Made by a program: the position numbers and the translations under genes
The notes under the pieces: generated by a model
The model's input: only the letters and a program-made list of their open reading frames with translations
Database searches by the model: none
What the model was told of the DNA's origin: nothing
DNA from: Pseudomonadota bacterium
GTDB lineage: Bacteria > Pseudomonadota > Alphaproteobacteria > UBA9655
Reading direction: 5' to 3'
Assembly (NCBI GenBank): GCA_021809225.1
Contig: JAKBAL010000128.1
Location: 1-6,668 of the forward strand
DNA length: 6,668 nt
Shown: positions 1-6,514 of the stretch, one piece after another
How the letters are laid out: each line of letters begins with the position of its first letter
Position numbering within the stretch: position 1 is the stretch's first letter

Positions 1-1265
1 TGATGCGCTTTGTGAATAAATTGACCAAAGTCAAACCCATAAATTGAGCGAGCTGATCCTTTTCCTATCCCTTCAGACGTCCACGTAATAACAGCCGTCG
101 GCTTGTGAAACTTTTCCTTCAAACGACCCGCCACAATACCAATAATTCCTTCATGCCATCCTTTATGGTCCACAACAATGGCCGAAGACTCTGGCTGAGC
201 TTGCAAGAAAGCTTGATCAAGGGCTTCGCTTTCAAGCAAGCGACGTTCCTGATTATACGCATTAAGTTTTTGGGAAATCTCAAAAGCTTCTTCAACGCTT
301 TCTGTGGAAAGAAGCCGAGCGCCCAAGAAAGATTCTCCCACCCGGCCTCCTGCATTAATGCGAGGACCTATCACGAAGCCTAGGTGATATGGCGTGGGGA
401 TTTCCTCAATCCCCGCACTATCAGAAAGTGCACGCAGCCCTAGATTTTTTCGCGCTGCCATAACCTTAAGCCCTTGGGCAACAAAAGTACGGTTAAGTCC
501 CGTTAAGGGCATCACATCACAAACAGTGCCAAGGGCAACTAAATCAAGAAAATCCATAAGGTTAGGCTCTTGTTGCGTTTTGTAAAATCCAGCGTTTCGT
601 AAAGTGCGATTCAGAGCCACAATACACAGAAAAGACACGCCAACAGCCGCTAAATGACCCAAACTTTGCGTAACATGTTCGTTTTCATCGAGTCGATTTG
701 GATTAACGATTGCATGCGCAGGAGGTAGTTTAACTTCGGGGGCATGATGATCAAGAATTAGGACATCCATCCCTTCTGCAGCCTCTAAAGGCTCGAAAGA
801 AGTCGTCCCACAGTCCACCGTGACCATCACCGTATAGCCTTGACTGATAAACTTTTTGATTCCGGGAATGTTGGGCCCATACCCTTCTTTTTGACGATCA
901 GGTATATATAAAGCTATCGGCACATTGAGGGCTTTAAAAAAACGGCAAAAAAGCGCGCTTGAGGTCGCCCCATCAACATCATAATCTCCCCAAATAAGAA
1001 TTTTTTCCCGTAAAGTGATGGCCTTAAAAAGCCGCTCGATGGCCTTGTCCATATCCTTTAAGCTGAGAGGATCAGGAAGATGCTGTCGTAAGGAAGGCTC
1101 AAGAAAAAGAGGAGCTCCCTCCAAATCGTGACCCCGCATGGCCAACAGGCGCGCCAGGGTGGGAGAGATCTCCAATTTTTGCATAAAAGCAAGGGCATGA
1201 GTTTCCTCGTAGTCTCTTAACAACCACCGTTTTTCCGATAAAGAGGAGCCGCAAATTTCTTTCAT
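1..1265 (-). CDS. recJ: Single-stranded-DNA-specific exonuclease RecJ (partial, C-terminus off the left edge)
   Basis: RecJ is a 5'-3' single-strand DNA exonuclease of the DHH phosphoesterase superfamily, acting in RecF-pathway recombination and mismatch and base-excision repair. The reverse strand reads open from ATG at 1265 to the window edge, giving 421 residues of a protein usually about 560-600 long. Visible motifs are GDYDVDG (93-99), VDCG (150-153), LDHH (171-174), GTVCDVMPL (246-254), GPRINAGGR (300-308), GWHEGIIGI (369-377) and GSARSI (403-408), all in RecJ order, so both the DHH and DHHA1 parts are represented and the metal-binding Asp/His residues are present. The start is chosen because SSLSEKRW near the N-terminus matches the usual RecJ opening. 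The frame stays open upstream to a TAA near 1344, but only a GTG at 1337 could start there. A possible ribosome site, AGAGGAAG (1282-1289), lies rather far (16 bases) from the ATG. No frameshift is seen. Confidence 0.96.
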   Translation of the reverse strand, partial: MKEICGSSLSEKRWLLRDYEETHALAFMQKLEISPTLARLLAMRGHDLEGAPLFLEPSLRQHLPDPLSLKDMDKAIERLFKAITLREKILIWGDYDVDGATSSALFCRFFKALNVPIALYIPDRQKEGYGPNIPGIKKFISQGYTVMVTVDCGTTSFEPLEAAEGMDVLILDHHAPEVKLPPAHAIVNPNRLDENEHVTQSLGHLAAVGVSFLCIVALNRTLRNAGFYKTQQEPNLMDFLDLVALGTVCDVMPLTGLNRTFVAQGLKVMAARKNLGLRALSDSAGIEEIPTPYHLGFVIGPRINAGGRVGESFLGARLLSTESVEEAFEISQKLNAYNQERRLLESEALDQAFLQAQPESSAIVVDHKGWHEGIIGIVAGRLKEKFHKPTAVITWTSEGIGKGSARSIYGFDFGQFIHKAH

Positions 1266-1510
1266 AAAAGCAAAGTAGCTGCTTCCTCTAAAAATTTCAA
1301 ATAGGGAGTGAGGGACGAGGAATATTATTGGTCTCACACACGATTAAAAAGCTAATTTTCAAGTTTTGAATAATCATAATAAACTGGAATATAGAAGAAA
1401 AATATTTTAGTGTGTGACATCTGTCTTAACGTATTTAATAAGAAAGGAAAATGCTATATGTTCTCACCTAGTTTCGCTCTCTTTATGAGAAAATCAAAGG
1501 ACAGATCTGC
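1266..1510. promoter_or_regulatory. Divergent intergenic region between recJ and the DUF7002-like gene
   Basis: These 245 bases separate two divergent genes and must hold the promoter of the rightward gene and probably that of recJ. The middle (about 1320-1450) is AT-rich. An 8-base inverted repeat, TCACACAC (1334-1341) and GTGTGTGA (1410-1417), brackets 68 bases. A weak rightward promoter candidate is TTGAAT (1366-1371) with TATAGA (1390-1395) at 18-base spacing. GTGACA (1414-1419) resembles a -35 box but has no good -10 partner. None of these is strong enough to name a start site. The part next to recJ (1266-1320) looks coding-like in the leftward direction (see findings). Confidence 0.4.
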
Positions 1511-1514
1511 ATGA
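1458..1514 (+). CDS. Possible 18-codon leader ORF overlapping the next gene's start
   Basis: ATG at 1458 opens an 18-codon frame (MFSPSFALFMRKSKDRSA) whose TGA stop overlaps the ATG of the downstream gene as ATGA at 1511-1514. It has a fair ribosome-binding site, AAAGGA (1444-1449), 8 bases upstream. This arrangement is what translational coupling or a leader peptide would look like. So short an ORF can arise by chance, the peptide matches nothing I recognise, and the downstream gene has its own ribosome site. I keep it as a candidate only. Confidence 0.15.
   Translation: MFSPSFALFMRKSKDRSA
1496..1501 (+). promoter_or_regulatory. Ribosome-binding site of the DUF7002-like gene
   Basis: AAAGGA lies 9 bases before the ATG at 1511, a normal position. 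It supports that ATG, after which the conserved LYHVTEPG block begins within 13 residues, leaving no room for a later start. Confidence 0.6.
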
Positions 1515-2158
1515 CACCCGAAGAGTTAGCCGAGCGCCATCCACGCCTTTACCACGTTACCGAGCCTGGTGCCTGGGCAAACATTGCCCAAAAAGGTCTA
1601 TTATCAACGACCCACCTCCTTGATTTATTTGAGATCGAGGCCGAGCTTCGGACCAGAATCGAAACAAAACCTAGACCCACCGCCGTACCCCTAGAGCATC
1701 CGCTCCATGGTTGCGTCATCATTAATGATAATCAGCCTCTCAGTGAGAAGGCATTGGCTTGTTGTCTTGATGGAGGATTAACACCAGCGGATTGGCTTCG
1801 CATCTTAAATTCCCGTGTCTTCTTTTGGGCCAGCGAAGACGGGTTGAATCGCCTGCTCGGGGCTCGATTTAACCGCAATCGTACTCGCGAGGTCATTGTG
1901 ATTGACACATTCAGCCTTGCGACAGCTCATGCTGAGCAAATAGAACTTTGCCCCATCAATTCAGGGTCAACCTTACGAAAAGCGGCCCGACGAGGGCTAA
2001 ATACTTTTACCCCACTGTTAAAGTATAGCTTTAAAGACTGGAGTAAACGCCGGGGTCGTCGCGATCAAATCCTTGAAATCACAGTTCGAGATCATGTCAC
2101 AGATATTGCTCATCATATGATTGATGTTTTTCAGACTAGCAGTGAAATAACATCATAG
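1511..2158 (+). CDS. DUF7002-like protein of unknown function, possible ADP-ribosyltransferase-like fold
   Basis: A 215-residue soluble protein with no signal peptide or membrane segment. From memory its blocks match the uncharacterised bacterial family DUF7002: LYHVTEPGAWANIAQKGLLS (13-32), DNQPL (73-77), LNSRVFFWAS (99-108), PINSGSTL (148-155), RGLNTFTPL (161-169) and LEITVRDHVTDIA (188-200). The opening His in a YHVT...I...GLLS pattern, a central R-V-F-F-W strand and a late Glu before a V..V.DI pattern recall DarT/PARP-like ADP-ribosyltransferases, where a His/Arg and a late Glu act on NAD+. That likeness is my inference and no activity is established. No macrodomain (DarG-like) antitoxin lies beside it. 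Its 3' end overlaps the convergent dehydrogenase gene by 6 bases. Base composition by eye is close to that of recJ, so I see no clear sign of recent transfer. Confidence 0.8.
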   Translation: MTPEELAERHPRLYHVTEPGAWANIAQKGLLSTTHLLDLFEIEAELRTRIETKPRPTAVPLEHPLHGCVIINDNQPLSEKALACCLDGGLTPADWLRILNSRVFFWASEDGLNRLLGARFNRNRTREVIVIDTFSLATAHAEQIELCPINSGSTLRKAARRGLNTFTPLLKYSFKDWSKRRGRRDQILEITVRDHVTDIAHHMIDVFQTSSEITS

Positions 2159-2962
2159 CCCTAAATTTAAGGCTCTCAACCCTTCCTTATAGGAGGGAAA
2201 GAGAAGAGAGGGAATCAGCTCTTGTAAAAGGCGTTGATTGCAGACTTTTTTTGAATCCTGGTAAAAACTACGACCCATAGGCGTCAGGTTGGCCTCTTGG
2301 TAAGGAATAAGGGGAGGAGGGTCTACCCCTAATAATTTAGCACCATAAGCCACAACATCAGCAAGGGAAGCCGGACAATTATCAGCAACATTATAAATAC
2401 GACCTGGGATTGGATTTTCTTGAGAAGCCTTGAGAGTTTGGACAATATCGGCCACATGGATACGAGAAAACACCACTCCTTCTTTAAAAATACGCTGGGC
2501 TTTTCCTGCTTTTAAGTCTTCTAGCAGATTGCGTCTCGGCCCATAAATACCCGCAAGACGAAAGATGTGCACCGGCAAACCCTCTTTCTCGCCGAGAGTC
2601 AGCCATTGCTGTTCAGCTTGCAAACGAGCCCTTCCAAAAATCGTGGTTGGGTGAGTGACAGATGTTTCATCCACCCAGACACCTTGATGATCTCCGTAAA
2701 CACTTGTAGAAGACAGATAGCCAATCCATTGTAAATGGGTCCAGGAAGATAAGGCTTCTTTGACAAAAGGAATTAAAGTGTCGTTGTCTCCCTGAGGAGG
2801 AATAGAGATTAAGACACCATTCGCTTTTTCAAGGGCTTTCCTCACGTCTTTAGAAAAAGCCCCTCCCCTATATAAAAGCTGGTTTTTACCTTGAGGAGAG
2901 CGAGAGGTACCCCTTTCTCCCATAAACTGGGCAACGTACCCATACCCAAAACAAAACAACAC
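2153..2962 (-). CDS. Atypical SDR-family NAD(P)-dependent epimerase/dehydratase-like protein
   Basis: A 269-residue Rossmann-fold protein resembling the atypical short-chain dehydrogenase/reductase group that includes E. coli YeeZ; substrate unknown. It has a glycine-rich nucleotide-binding loop at the very N-terminus (FGYGYVA, 5-11), a SIPPQGD stretch (53-59), strand YLSSTSVYGD (82-91), FRLAGIYGPRR (134-144), RIHVADIV (167-174) and YNVADN (190-195). The usual YxxxK catalytic pair is replaced by F109-x3-R113 in IFGRARLQAE, so classical SDR chemistry is doubtful, as in other members of this group. The start is GTG at 2962, fixed by the Rossmann loop that follows at once. It overlaps the TAG of fzlA by one base (TAGTG), so the two genes are very probably co-transcribed and translationally coupled. 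Its stop overlaps the convergent neighbour's end. Confidence 0.88.
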   Translation of the reverse strand: MLFCFGYGYVAQFMGERGTSRSPQGKNQLLYRGGAFSKDVRKALEKANGVLISIPPQGDNDTLIPFVKEALSSWTHLQWIGYLSSTSVYGDHQGVWVDETSVTHPTTIFGRARLQAEQQWLTLGEKEGLPVHIFRLAGIYGPRRNLLEDLKAGKAQRIFKEGVVFSRIHVADIVQTLKASQENPIPGRIYNVADNCPASLADVVAYGAKLLGVDPPPLIPYQEANLTPMGRSFYQDSKKVCNQRLLQELIPSLLFPSYKEGLRALNLGL

Positions 2963-3630
2963 TAAAAATCCAAATCTTTATAATGCACTGGCGGCGTTAG
3001 TGCAGGAACCATATCGTTTAAAATATCTCGAAAACTCGGACGAGACTTAACACGCACATACCATAATTTAGCTGCAGAATGTTTCTCCCAGGGGACATCT
3101 CCTAAGTAATCAATGCAAGACAGATGAGCAGCCGCTGAAATATCAGCCAATGAAAACTCATTTCCTGCAAGCCATTTGCGTCGATCACACAACCAGGAGA
3201 TGTATTCAAGATGGTCATGAATATTTGCATTACCAACACGAATAGCTGTTGAATCAGGACCTCCTTGACCCATTTTTCGCCGCAATACTTTTTCATAGAC
3301 AAGGTTGTGAGTCACCTCACTATTGAACTTTTCATCAAACCAAGCAACGAGTCGCCTCACTTCCGCACGCTGAGTGGACACTTTTCCTAAAAAAGAGGGT
3401 TCAAAGTACACTTCCTCCACATATTCAGAGATCGAGTAAGCATTAGCGATATTTTTTCCATCATCATCCGTAAGAACAGGGGGAAGACCTTCAGGATTTA
3501 AAGATAAAAAAGAAGAGTTTGGCTCCCACGGTTTAATAACAACCAATTCAAAAGAAAGTTTTTTTTCTGCCAGCAAAATTCGAATCTTTCGCGAGAAAGG
3601 ACAAAGCCAATAGTGATACAGTTTTCGCAT
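2962..3630 (-). CDS. fzlA: FzlA, GST-like FtsZ-binding cell-division protein
   Basis: A 222-residue glutathione-S-transferase-fold protein: thioredoxin-like domain at about 1-80 (LYHYWLCPFSRKIRILLAEK near the start, then NPEGLPPVL at 45-53) and an all-helical domain at about 85-205. The second half carries features I recall for alphaproteobacterial FzlA: RRLVAWFDEKF (92-102), GGPDS (123-127), WLAG..FSLADISAAAHLS (153-171), DYLGDVPWE (174-182), VKSRPSFRDIL (194-204) and the tail HYKDLDF (216-222). In Caulobacter, FzlA binds and curves FtsZ filaments and helps activate septal wall synthesis, and its conserved C-terminal tail is needed for division. The ATG at 3630 is preceded by AAAGGA. The gene is divergent from uppP, which also serves wall synthesis. 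A plain detoxifying GST is the alternative, made less likely by the intact FzlA-type tail. Confidence 0.88.
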   Translation of the reverse strand: MRKLYHYWLCPFSRKIRILLAEKKLSFELVVIKPWEPNSSFLSLNPEGLPPVLTDDDGKNIANAYSISEYVEEVYFEPSFLGKVSTQRAEVRRLVAWFDEKFNSEVTHNLVYEKVLRRKMGQGGPDSTAIRVGNANIHDHLEYISWLCDRRKWLAGNEFSLADISAAAHLSCIDYLGDVPWEKHSAAKLWYVRVKSRPSFRDILNDMVPALTPPVHYKDLDF

Positions 3631-3640
3631 CGATGATTAT

Positions 3641-3646
3641 TCCTTT
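3641..3646 (-). promoter_or_regulatory. Ribosome-binding site of fzlA
   Basis: On the reverse strand AAAGGA lies 10 bases before the fzlA ATG at 3630. It supports that start, which leaves only three residues before the first strand of the thioredoxin-like domain. Confidence 0.6.
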
Positions 3647-3672
3647 GATCGATTTAAACTTTATGGTATTGA
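3645..3672 (+). promoter_or_regulatory. Weak candidate promoter for uppP
   Basis: TTGATC (3645-3650) and TATTGA (3667-3672) are 16 bases apart, with a TG one base upstream of the -10 box (extended -10 form). The boxes match consensus at only four and three of six positions. It sits in the only available space between divergent fzlA and uppP. A start from here would fall inside the inverted repeat at 3659-3693. Confidence 0.25.
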
Positions 3673-3693
3673 ATCTTAACTTCTACCATAAGG
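3659..3693 (+). repeat. Inverted repeat in the uppP leader abutting the ribosome-binding site
   Basis: TTATGGTA (3661-3668) and TACCATAA (3684-3691) are perfect 8-base inverted arms around a 15-base loop. One wobble pair (3660/3692) and one more base pair (3659/3693) extend the stem to ten. The right arm overlaps the AAGG of the uppP ribosome site, so in RNA the hairpin could hide it; in DNA it could be an operator for a dimeric regulator shared with fzlA. The pairing is seen directly; the role is inferred. Confidence 0.45.
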
Positions 3694-3695
3694 TG
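3690..3695 (+). promoter_or_regulatory. Ribosome-binding site of uppP
   Basis: AAGGTG ends 5 bases before the ATG at 3701. It shares its first bases with the right arm of the leader inverted repeat. Confidence 0.65.
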
Positions 3696-3700
3696 ATCCT

Positions 3701-4525
3701 ATGACTCTAGAGCAAATCTTACTTCTTTCTTTTATTCAAGGTATAACAGAATTTCTTCCCATTAGCTCATCAGGTCATCTCGTATTAATTCCGACTTTGT
3801 GTGGTTGGAAAGATCAAGGAATCATGATGGATGTTGCTGCCCATATTGGCACTTTAGGGTCGGTTCTTATTTACTTTTACAAAGACGTTATCTCTCTTTT
3901 TAAGGGCTTTTTTTCTGTTTTAAAAGGACAGTTTAATGATCATACTCAACTTCTTTTCAATCTTATCATTGCCACAATCCCTGTCGTTCTTTTAGGTCTT
4001 TTTTTTGAAAAAGTGGTTGGGGCTTCTTTAAGAAGCGTTACGGTTATTGCGTGGTGTGGAATTTTATTTGGGATTATTCTTTATATAGCCGATAAATATG
4101 GGCGTCTTATCGAAACGGTTCAAGATACAACTCTTAAGCGTGCTTTTATCTTTGGGCTCGCCCAATGTTTAGCTCTTGTCAATGGAGTGAGTCGTTCAGG
4201 AGCCTGCATAACGATCGGACGCTTTATGAACTATAAAAGAACAGATGCCGCCCGTTTTGCTTTTTTGATGTCAATTCCCACCATTACAGCTGCCGGAATT
4301 TTAAAAGGGTACCACCTGGTGAAAGAAGGAGATCTGTCTCTGCTCAATGATGCAGCTTTAACAATGGCTTTTTCCTTTGTTTTTGGCTTTTGTGCTATTG
4401 CTTTTATGATGCATTGGCTCCGAAGATCAACTCTCACCCCCTTTGTTATTTATCGAGTTATTTTGGGAATTTTTCTTCTTGGGGGTGTTTATAGCGGCTT
4501 TTTGAGTAACGTCCCTTGCCAATAA
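3701..4525 (+). CDS. uppP: Undecaprenyl-diphosphate phosphatase UppP (BacA family)
   Basis: A 274-residue polytopic inner-membrane enzyme that dephosphorylates undecaprenyl pyrophosphate so that the lipid carrier can be reused for peptidoglycan and other surface polymers; overexpression in other bacteria gives bacitracin resistance. The first catalytic region is QGITEFLPISSSGHL (13-27), containing the (E/Q)xxxE pair Q13/E17, the serine run and H26. The second is NGVSRSGACITIGRF (161-175) with S164 and R165. Hydrophobic stretches spread over the length fit the family's re-entrant membrane fold, and the length is typical. The residue before GxSRSG is Asn161, where a proline is usual (PGxSRSG), a difference from the family pattern as I know it. 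The start is supported by AAGGTG just upstream. Its stop directly abuts the convergent cytochrome gene, with no base between. Confidence 0.96.
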   Translation: MTLEQILLLSFIQGITEFLPISSSGHLVLIPTLCGWKDQGIMMDVAAHIGTLGSVLIYFYKDVISLFKGFFSVLKGQFNDHTQLLFNLIIATIPVVLLGLFFEKVVGASLRSVTVIAWCGILFGIILYIADKYGRLIETVQDTTLKRAFIFGLAQCLALVNGVSRSGACITIGRFMNYKRTDAARFAFLMSIPTITAAGILKGYHLVKEGDLSLLNDAALTMAFSFVFGFCAIAFMMHWLRRSTLTPFVIYRVILGIFLLGGVYSGFLSNVPCQ

Positions 4526-6514
4526 TTACTTCACCCTAGCCCAAATGCGCCTCATGATAAAGTACATGAGAATTGTAAAAACAATAAAATAAATTAATAC
4601 CATATATCCTGTTTGCTTCCGAATTTCTAGCTCAGGCTCAGCTGTCCACGACAAAAAAGAGACGACATCTTTTGCCATTTGATTAACATTAGGCTGTGCC
4701 CCATCATTATAGGTGACAAGTCCTTCGGACAAAGGAGGCGTCATGGCAATTTGTTCCCCTGGAAAAAAAGGGTTATAATGCATGCCTTCTGCGATATGAA
4801 TATCTTTTGGTGGGGTTAACTCATATCCTGTAAGAAGAGCATAAACGTAGTCAGGTCCTCCAACCCGAGCTTTTGTCATCAAAGAGAGATCCGGAGGAAA
4901 GGCCCCATTATTTGCAGCACGGGCAGCCTGTTCGTTCTTGTAGGGGCCAGGTATTTTATCCGTAGGAAGAGCCGTTTTCTCAATCGAATTCCCTTCGTCA
5001 TCAATGGCATCAACTTTATATTCAGCAGCAATCGCTTTAACTTCTTCCAGAGAATATCCTAGCGCTGCCAAATCCCGAAAACGAATTTGACTTAAGCTAT
5101 GGCATACAGAACAAACTTCCTTGTAAATTTGAAACCCATGTTGAAGATCTGCTCTATCATAAGTCCCCAAAGGCCCTTGAAAAGACCAGATTTCATGGGG
5201 TAAAGGAGGAGAATCAGTACTATAAAGAGGAGTTATGCTTAAAAGGGATAGAGCAAAAAGAACGATCTGACTCTTAACTTTTTTTTTCTTTTTTTCTTTT
5301 AAAACAGGTTCACTTAAGCTTTTAGGCAAAGGATTTGGTTTTTCATAAAGACCGAGGAGTGGTAACGCTATAAAGAAGAAACCAAAATACAGTAAGGTCG
5401 TCATTTGCCCTAAGATTTGATTCGAAAGCCCTCCTAAATTATCATAGGTATAATCAGGAGAATGGGCTCCAACACATCCTAAAATAAAACAGTCAACGAC
5501 AAATCCCCAAAAAATCCATTTATAAACTGGCCTAAAAGTGGCACTACGAATTTTAGAGGCATCCAACCAAGGAAGGAAAAAAAGAACAAAAACAGCCCCA
5601 AACATAGCAATAACCCCTAAAAGTTTATTAGGGATAGAGCGCAAAATGGCATAAAAGGGTAAAAAATACCATTCAGGAACAATATGAGGAGGCGTGACTA
5701 AAGGATTGGCTGGAATGTAATTATCAGGCTCTCCAAAAAAATTTGGATTAAAAAAAATAAAATAGGCCCAAACAAGCGCAAAGATCCCAAGCCCAAATAA
5801 ATCCTTAACTGTGTAATAGGGATGAAAAGGCAAACTATCACGAGGTTCCTTTCGATCAATTCCCAAGGGGTTATTCGACCCATGTTGATGTAAGGCGACA
5901 AGATGAAGAATCACCACTCCAACAATCAAAAAGGGAAAGAGATAATGAAGGACAAAAAAACGATTGAGGGTCGGGTTATCAACAGAAAACCCTCCCCAAA
6001 GCCATTCAACGATAGTCTCTCCAAAGGGGAAAACAGAAAAAAGATTGGTGATAACAGTCGCTCCCCAATAGCTCATTTGACCCCAGGGCAGCACATAACC
6101 CATAAAAGCTGTAGCCATCATCAAAAGGAGGATGACAACACCTAACATCCATAAAAGTTCACGAGGCGATTTATAGGATCCATAATAAAGCCCACGAAAC
6201 ATATGGATATACACCACAATAAAGAACATCGTTGCCCCATTGGCATGCAAATAACGCATAAGCCAACCATAGTTTACATTGCGCATAATGTATTCCACGC
6301 TATCAAAGGCTAACTTCGTATCCGGTTCATAATGCATGGCAAGAAAAATTCCCGAAAGGATCATAATGACAAGGGTAATTCCTGCAAGTGAACCAAAGTT
6401 CCACCAATAATTCAAATTTCTCGGAGTGGGATACTCACGAAGTTCATGGTCAATAAAAGAAAAGAAAGGCAAGCGATAATCAATCCAGCGAACAACTTTT
6501 GTAAGTCTATCCAT
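4526..6514 (-). CDS. fbcH: Fused cytochrome b/cytochrome c1 of the bc1 complex (FbcH type)
   Basis: A 662-residue fusion of the two haem subunits of ubiquinol-cytochrome c reductase (complex III), which oxidises quinol, reduces cytochrome c and pumps protons. Residues 1-400 are cytochrome b with about eight membrane helices, haem b ligands H90/H104 and H190/H204 (each pair 14 apart) and the Qo-site PEWY (280-283). Residues 403-430 form a linker: a lysine run (408-412), then a hydrophobic stretch IVLFALSLL that looks like an internal signal peptide. The rest is cytochrome c1: haem c site CSVCH (468-472), probable axial Met in IAMTPPL (M591) and a C-terminal anchor helix (about 637-652). In Bradyrhizobium the same fusion is cut into two proteins after export; the same is inferred here. 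ATG at 6514 is preferred over an in-frame TTG at 6535, because GAGG (6521-6524) sits 6 bases before it. It overlaps the petA stop by 8 bases. Confidence 0.95.
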   Translation of the reverse strand: MDRLTKVVRWIDYRLPFFSFIDHELREYPTPRNLNYWWNFGSLAGITLVIMILSGIFLAMHYEPDTKLAFDSVEYIMRNVNYGWLMRYLHANGATMFFIVVYIHMFRGLYYGSYKSPRELLWMLGVVILLLMMATAFMGYVLPWGQMSYWGATVITNLFSVFPFGETIVEWLWGGFSVDNPTLNRFFVLHYLFPFLIVGVVILHLVALHQHGSNNPLGIDRKEPRDSLPFHPYYTVKDLFGLGIFALVWAYFIFFNPNFFGEPDNYIPANPLVTPPHIVPEWYFLPFYAILRSIPNKLLGVIAMFGAVFVLFFLPWLDASKIRSATFRPVYKWIFWGFVVDCFILGCVGAHSPDYTYDNLGGLSNQILGQMTTLLYFGFFFIALPLLGLYEKPNPLPKSLSEPVLKEKKKKKVKSQIVLFALSLLSITPLYSTDSPPLPHEIWSFQGPLGTYDRADLQHGFQIYKEVCSVCHSLSQIRFRDLAALGYSLEEVKAIAAEYKVDAIDDEGNSIEKTALPTDKIPGPYKNEQAARAANNGAFPPDLSLMTKARVGGPDYVYALLTGYELTPPKDIHIAEGMHYNPFFPGEQIAMTPPLSEGLVTYNDGAQPNVNQMAKDVVSFLSWTAEPELEIRKQTGYMVLIYFIVFTILMYFIMRRIWARVK
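5279..5300 (-). repeat. A-rich homopolymer tract at the cytochrome b/c1 junction
   Basis: On the coding strand this is A4-G-A7-G-A9 (5300 down to 5279), encoding the lysine run between the two halves of the fusion. Tracts like this promote polymerase or ribosome slippage. A one-base backward slip on A9 leads to AGT then TAA (5276-5274), ending translation just after cytochrome b. Confidence 0.8.

Noticed and set aside
105..585. Small ORFs on both strands in the left part (plus strand 105-383 and 394-585, minus strand 119-355)
   Set aside because: They lie out of frame inside recJ, whose motifs are intact across this stretch; their translations have no recognisable pattern.
1..1265. recJ as a pseudogene because no long ORF is closed in this region
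   Set aside because: Direct translation shows an unbroken frame to the window edge; it merely lacks its stop codon within the window.
1266..1337. Extended recJ start at GTG 1337
   Set aside because: It would add 24 residues not expected in RecJ; the ATG at 1265 places the conserved N-terminal block at the usual distance.
2177..2197. CCCTTCC/GGAGGG hairpin as a terminator for the DUF7002-like gene
   Set aside because: Bulged stem with no following T-run and located in the SDR coding sequence.
3102..3302. Minus-strand ORF of 66 codons
   Set aside because: Alternative frame inside fzlA, whose conserved blocks span this region.
4231..4437. Minus-strand ORF of 68 codons
   Set aside because: Antisense to the catalytic half of uppP; basic, patternless translation.
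4551..4570. CTCATG/CATGAG stem as a terminator after uppP
   Set aside because: Only six pairs with an 8-base loop, no T-run on either strand, and it lies in the c1 coding sequence.
5698..6145. ORFs inside the cytochrome b region (minus 5698-5901, plus 5903-6145)
   Set aside because: Shadow frames of fbcH; the haem-ligand and PEWY motifs show which frame is real.
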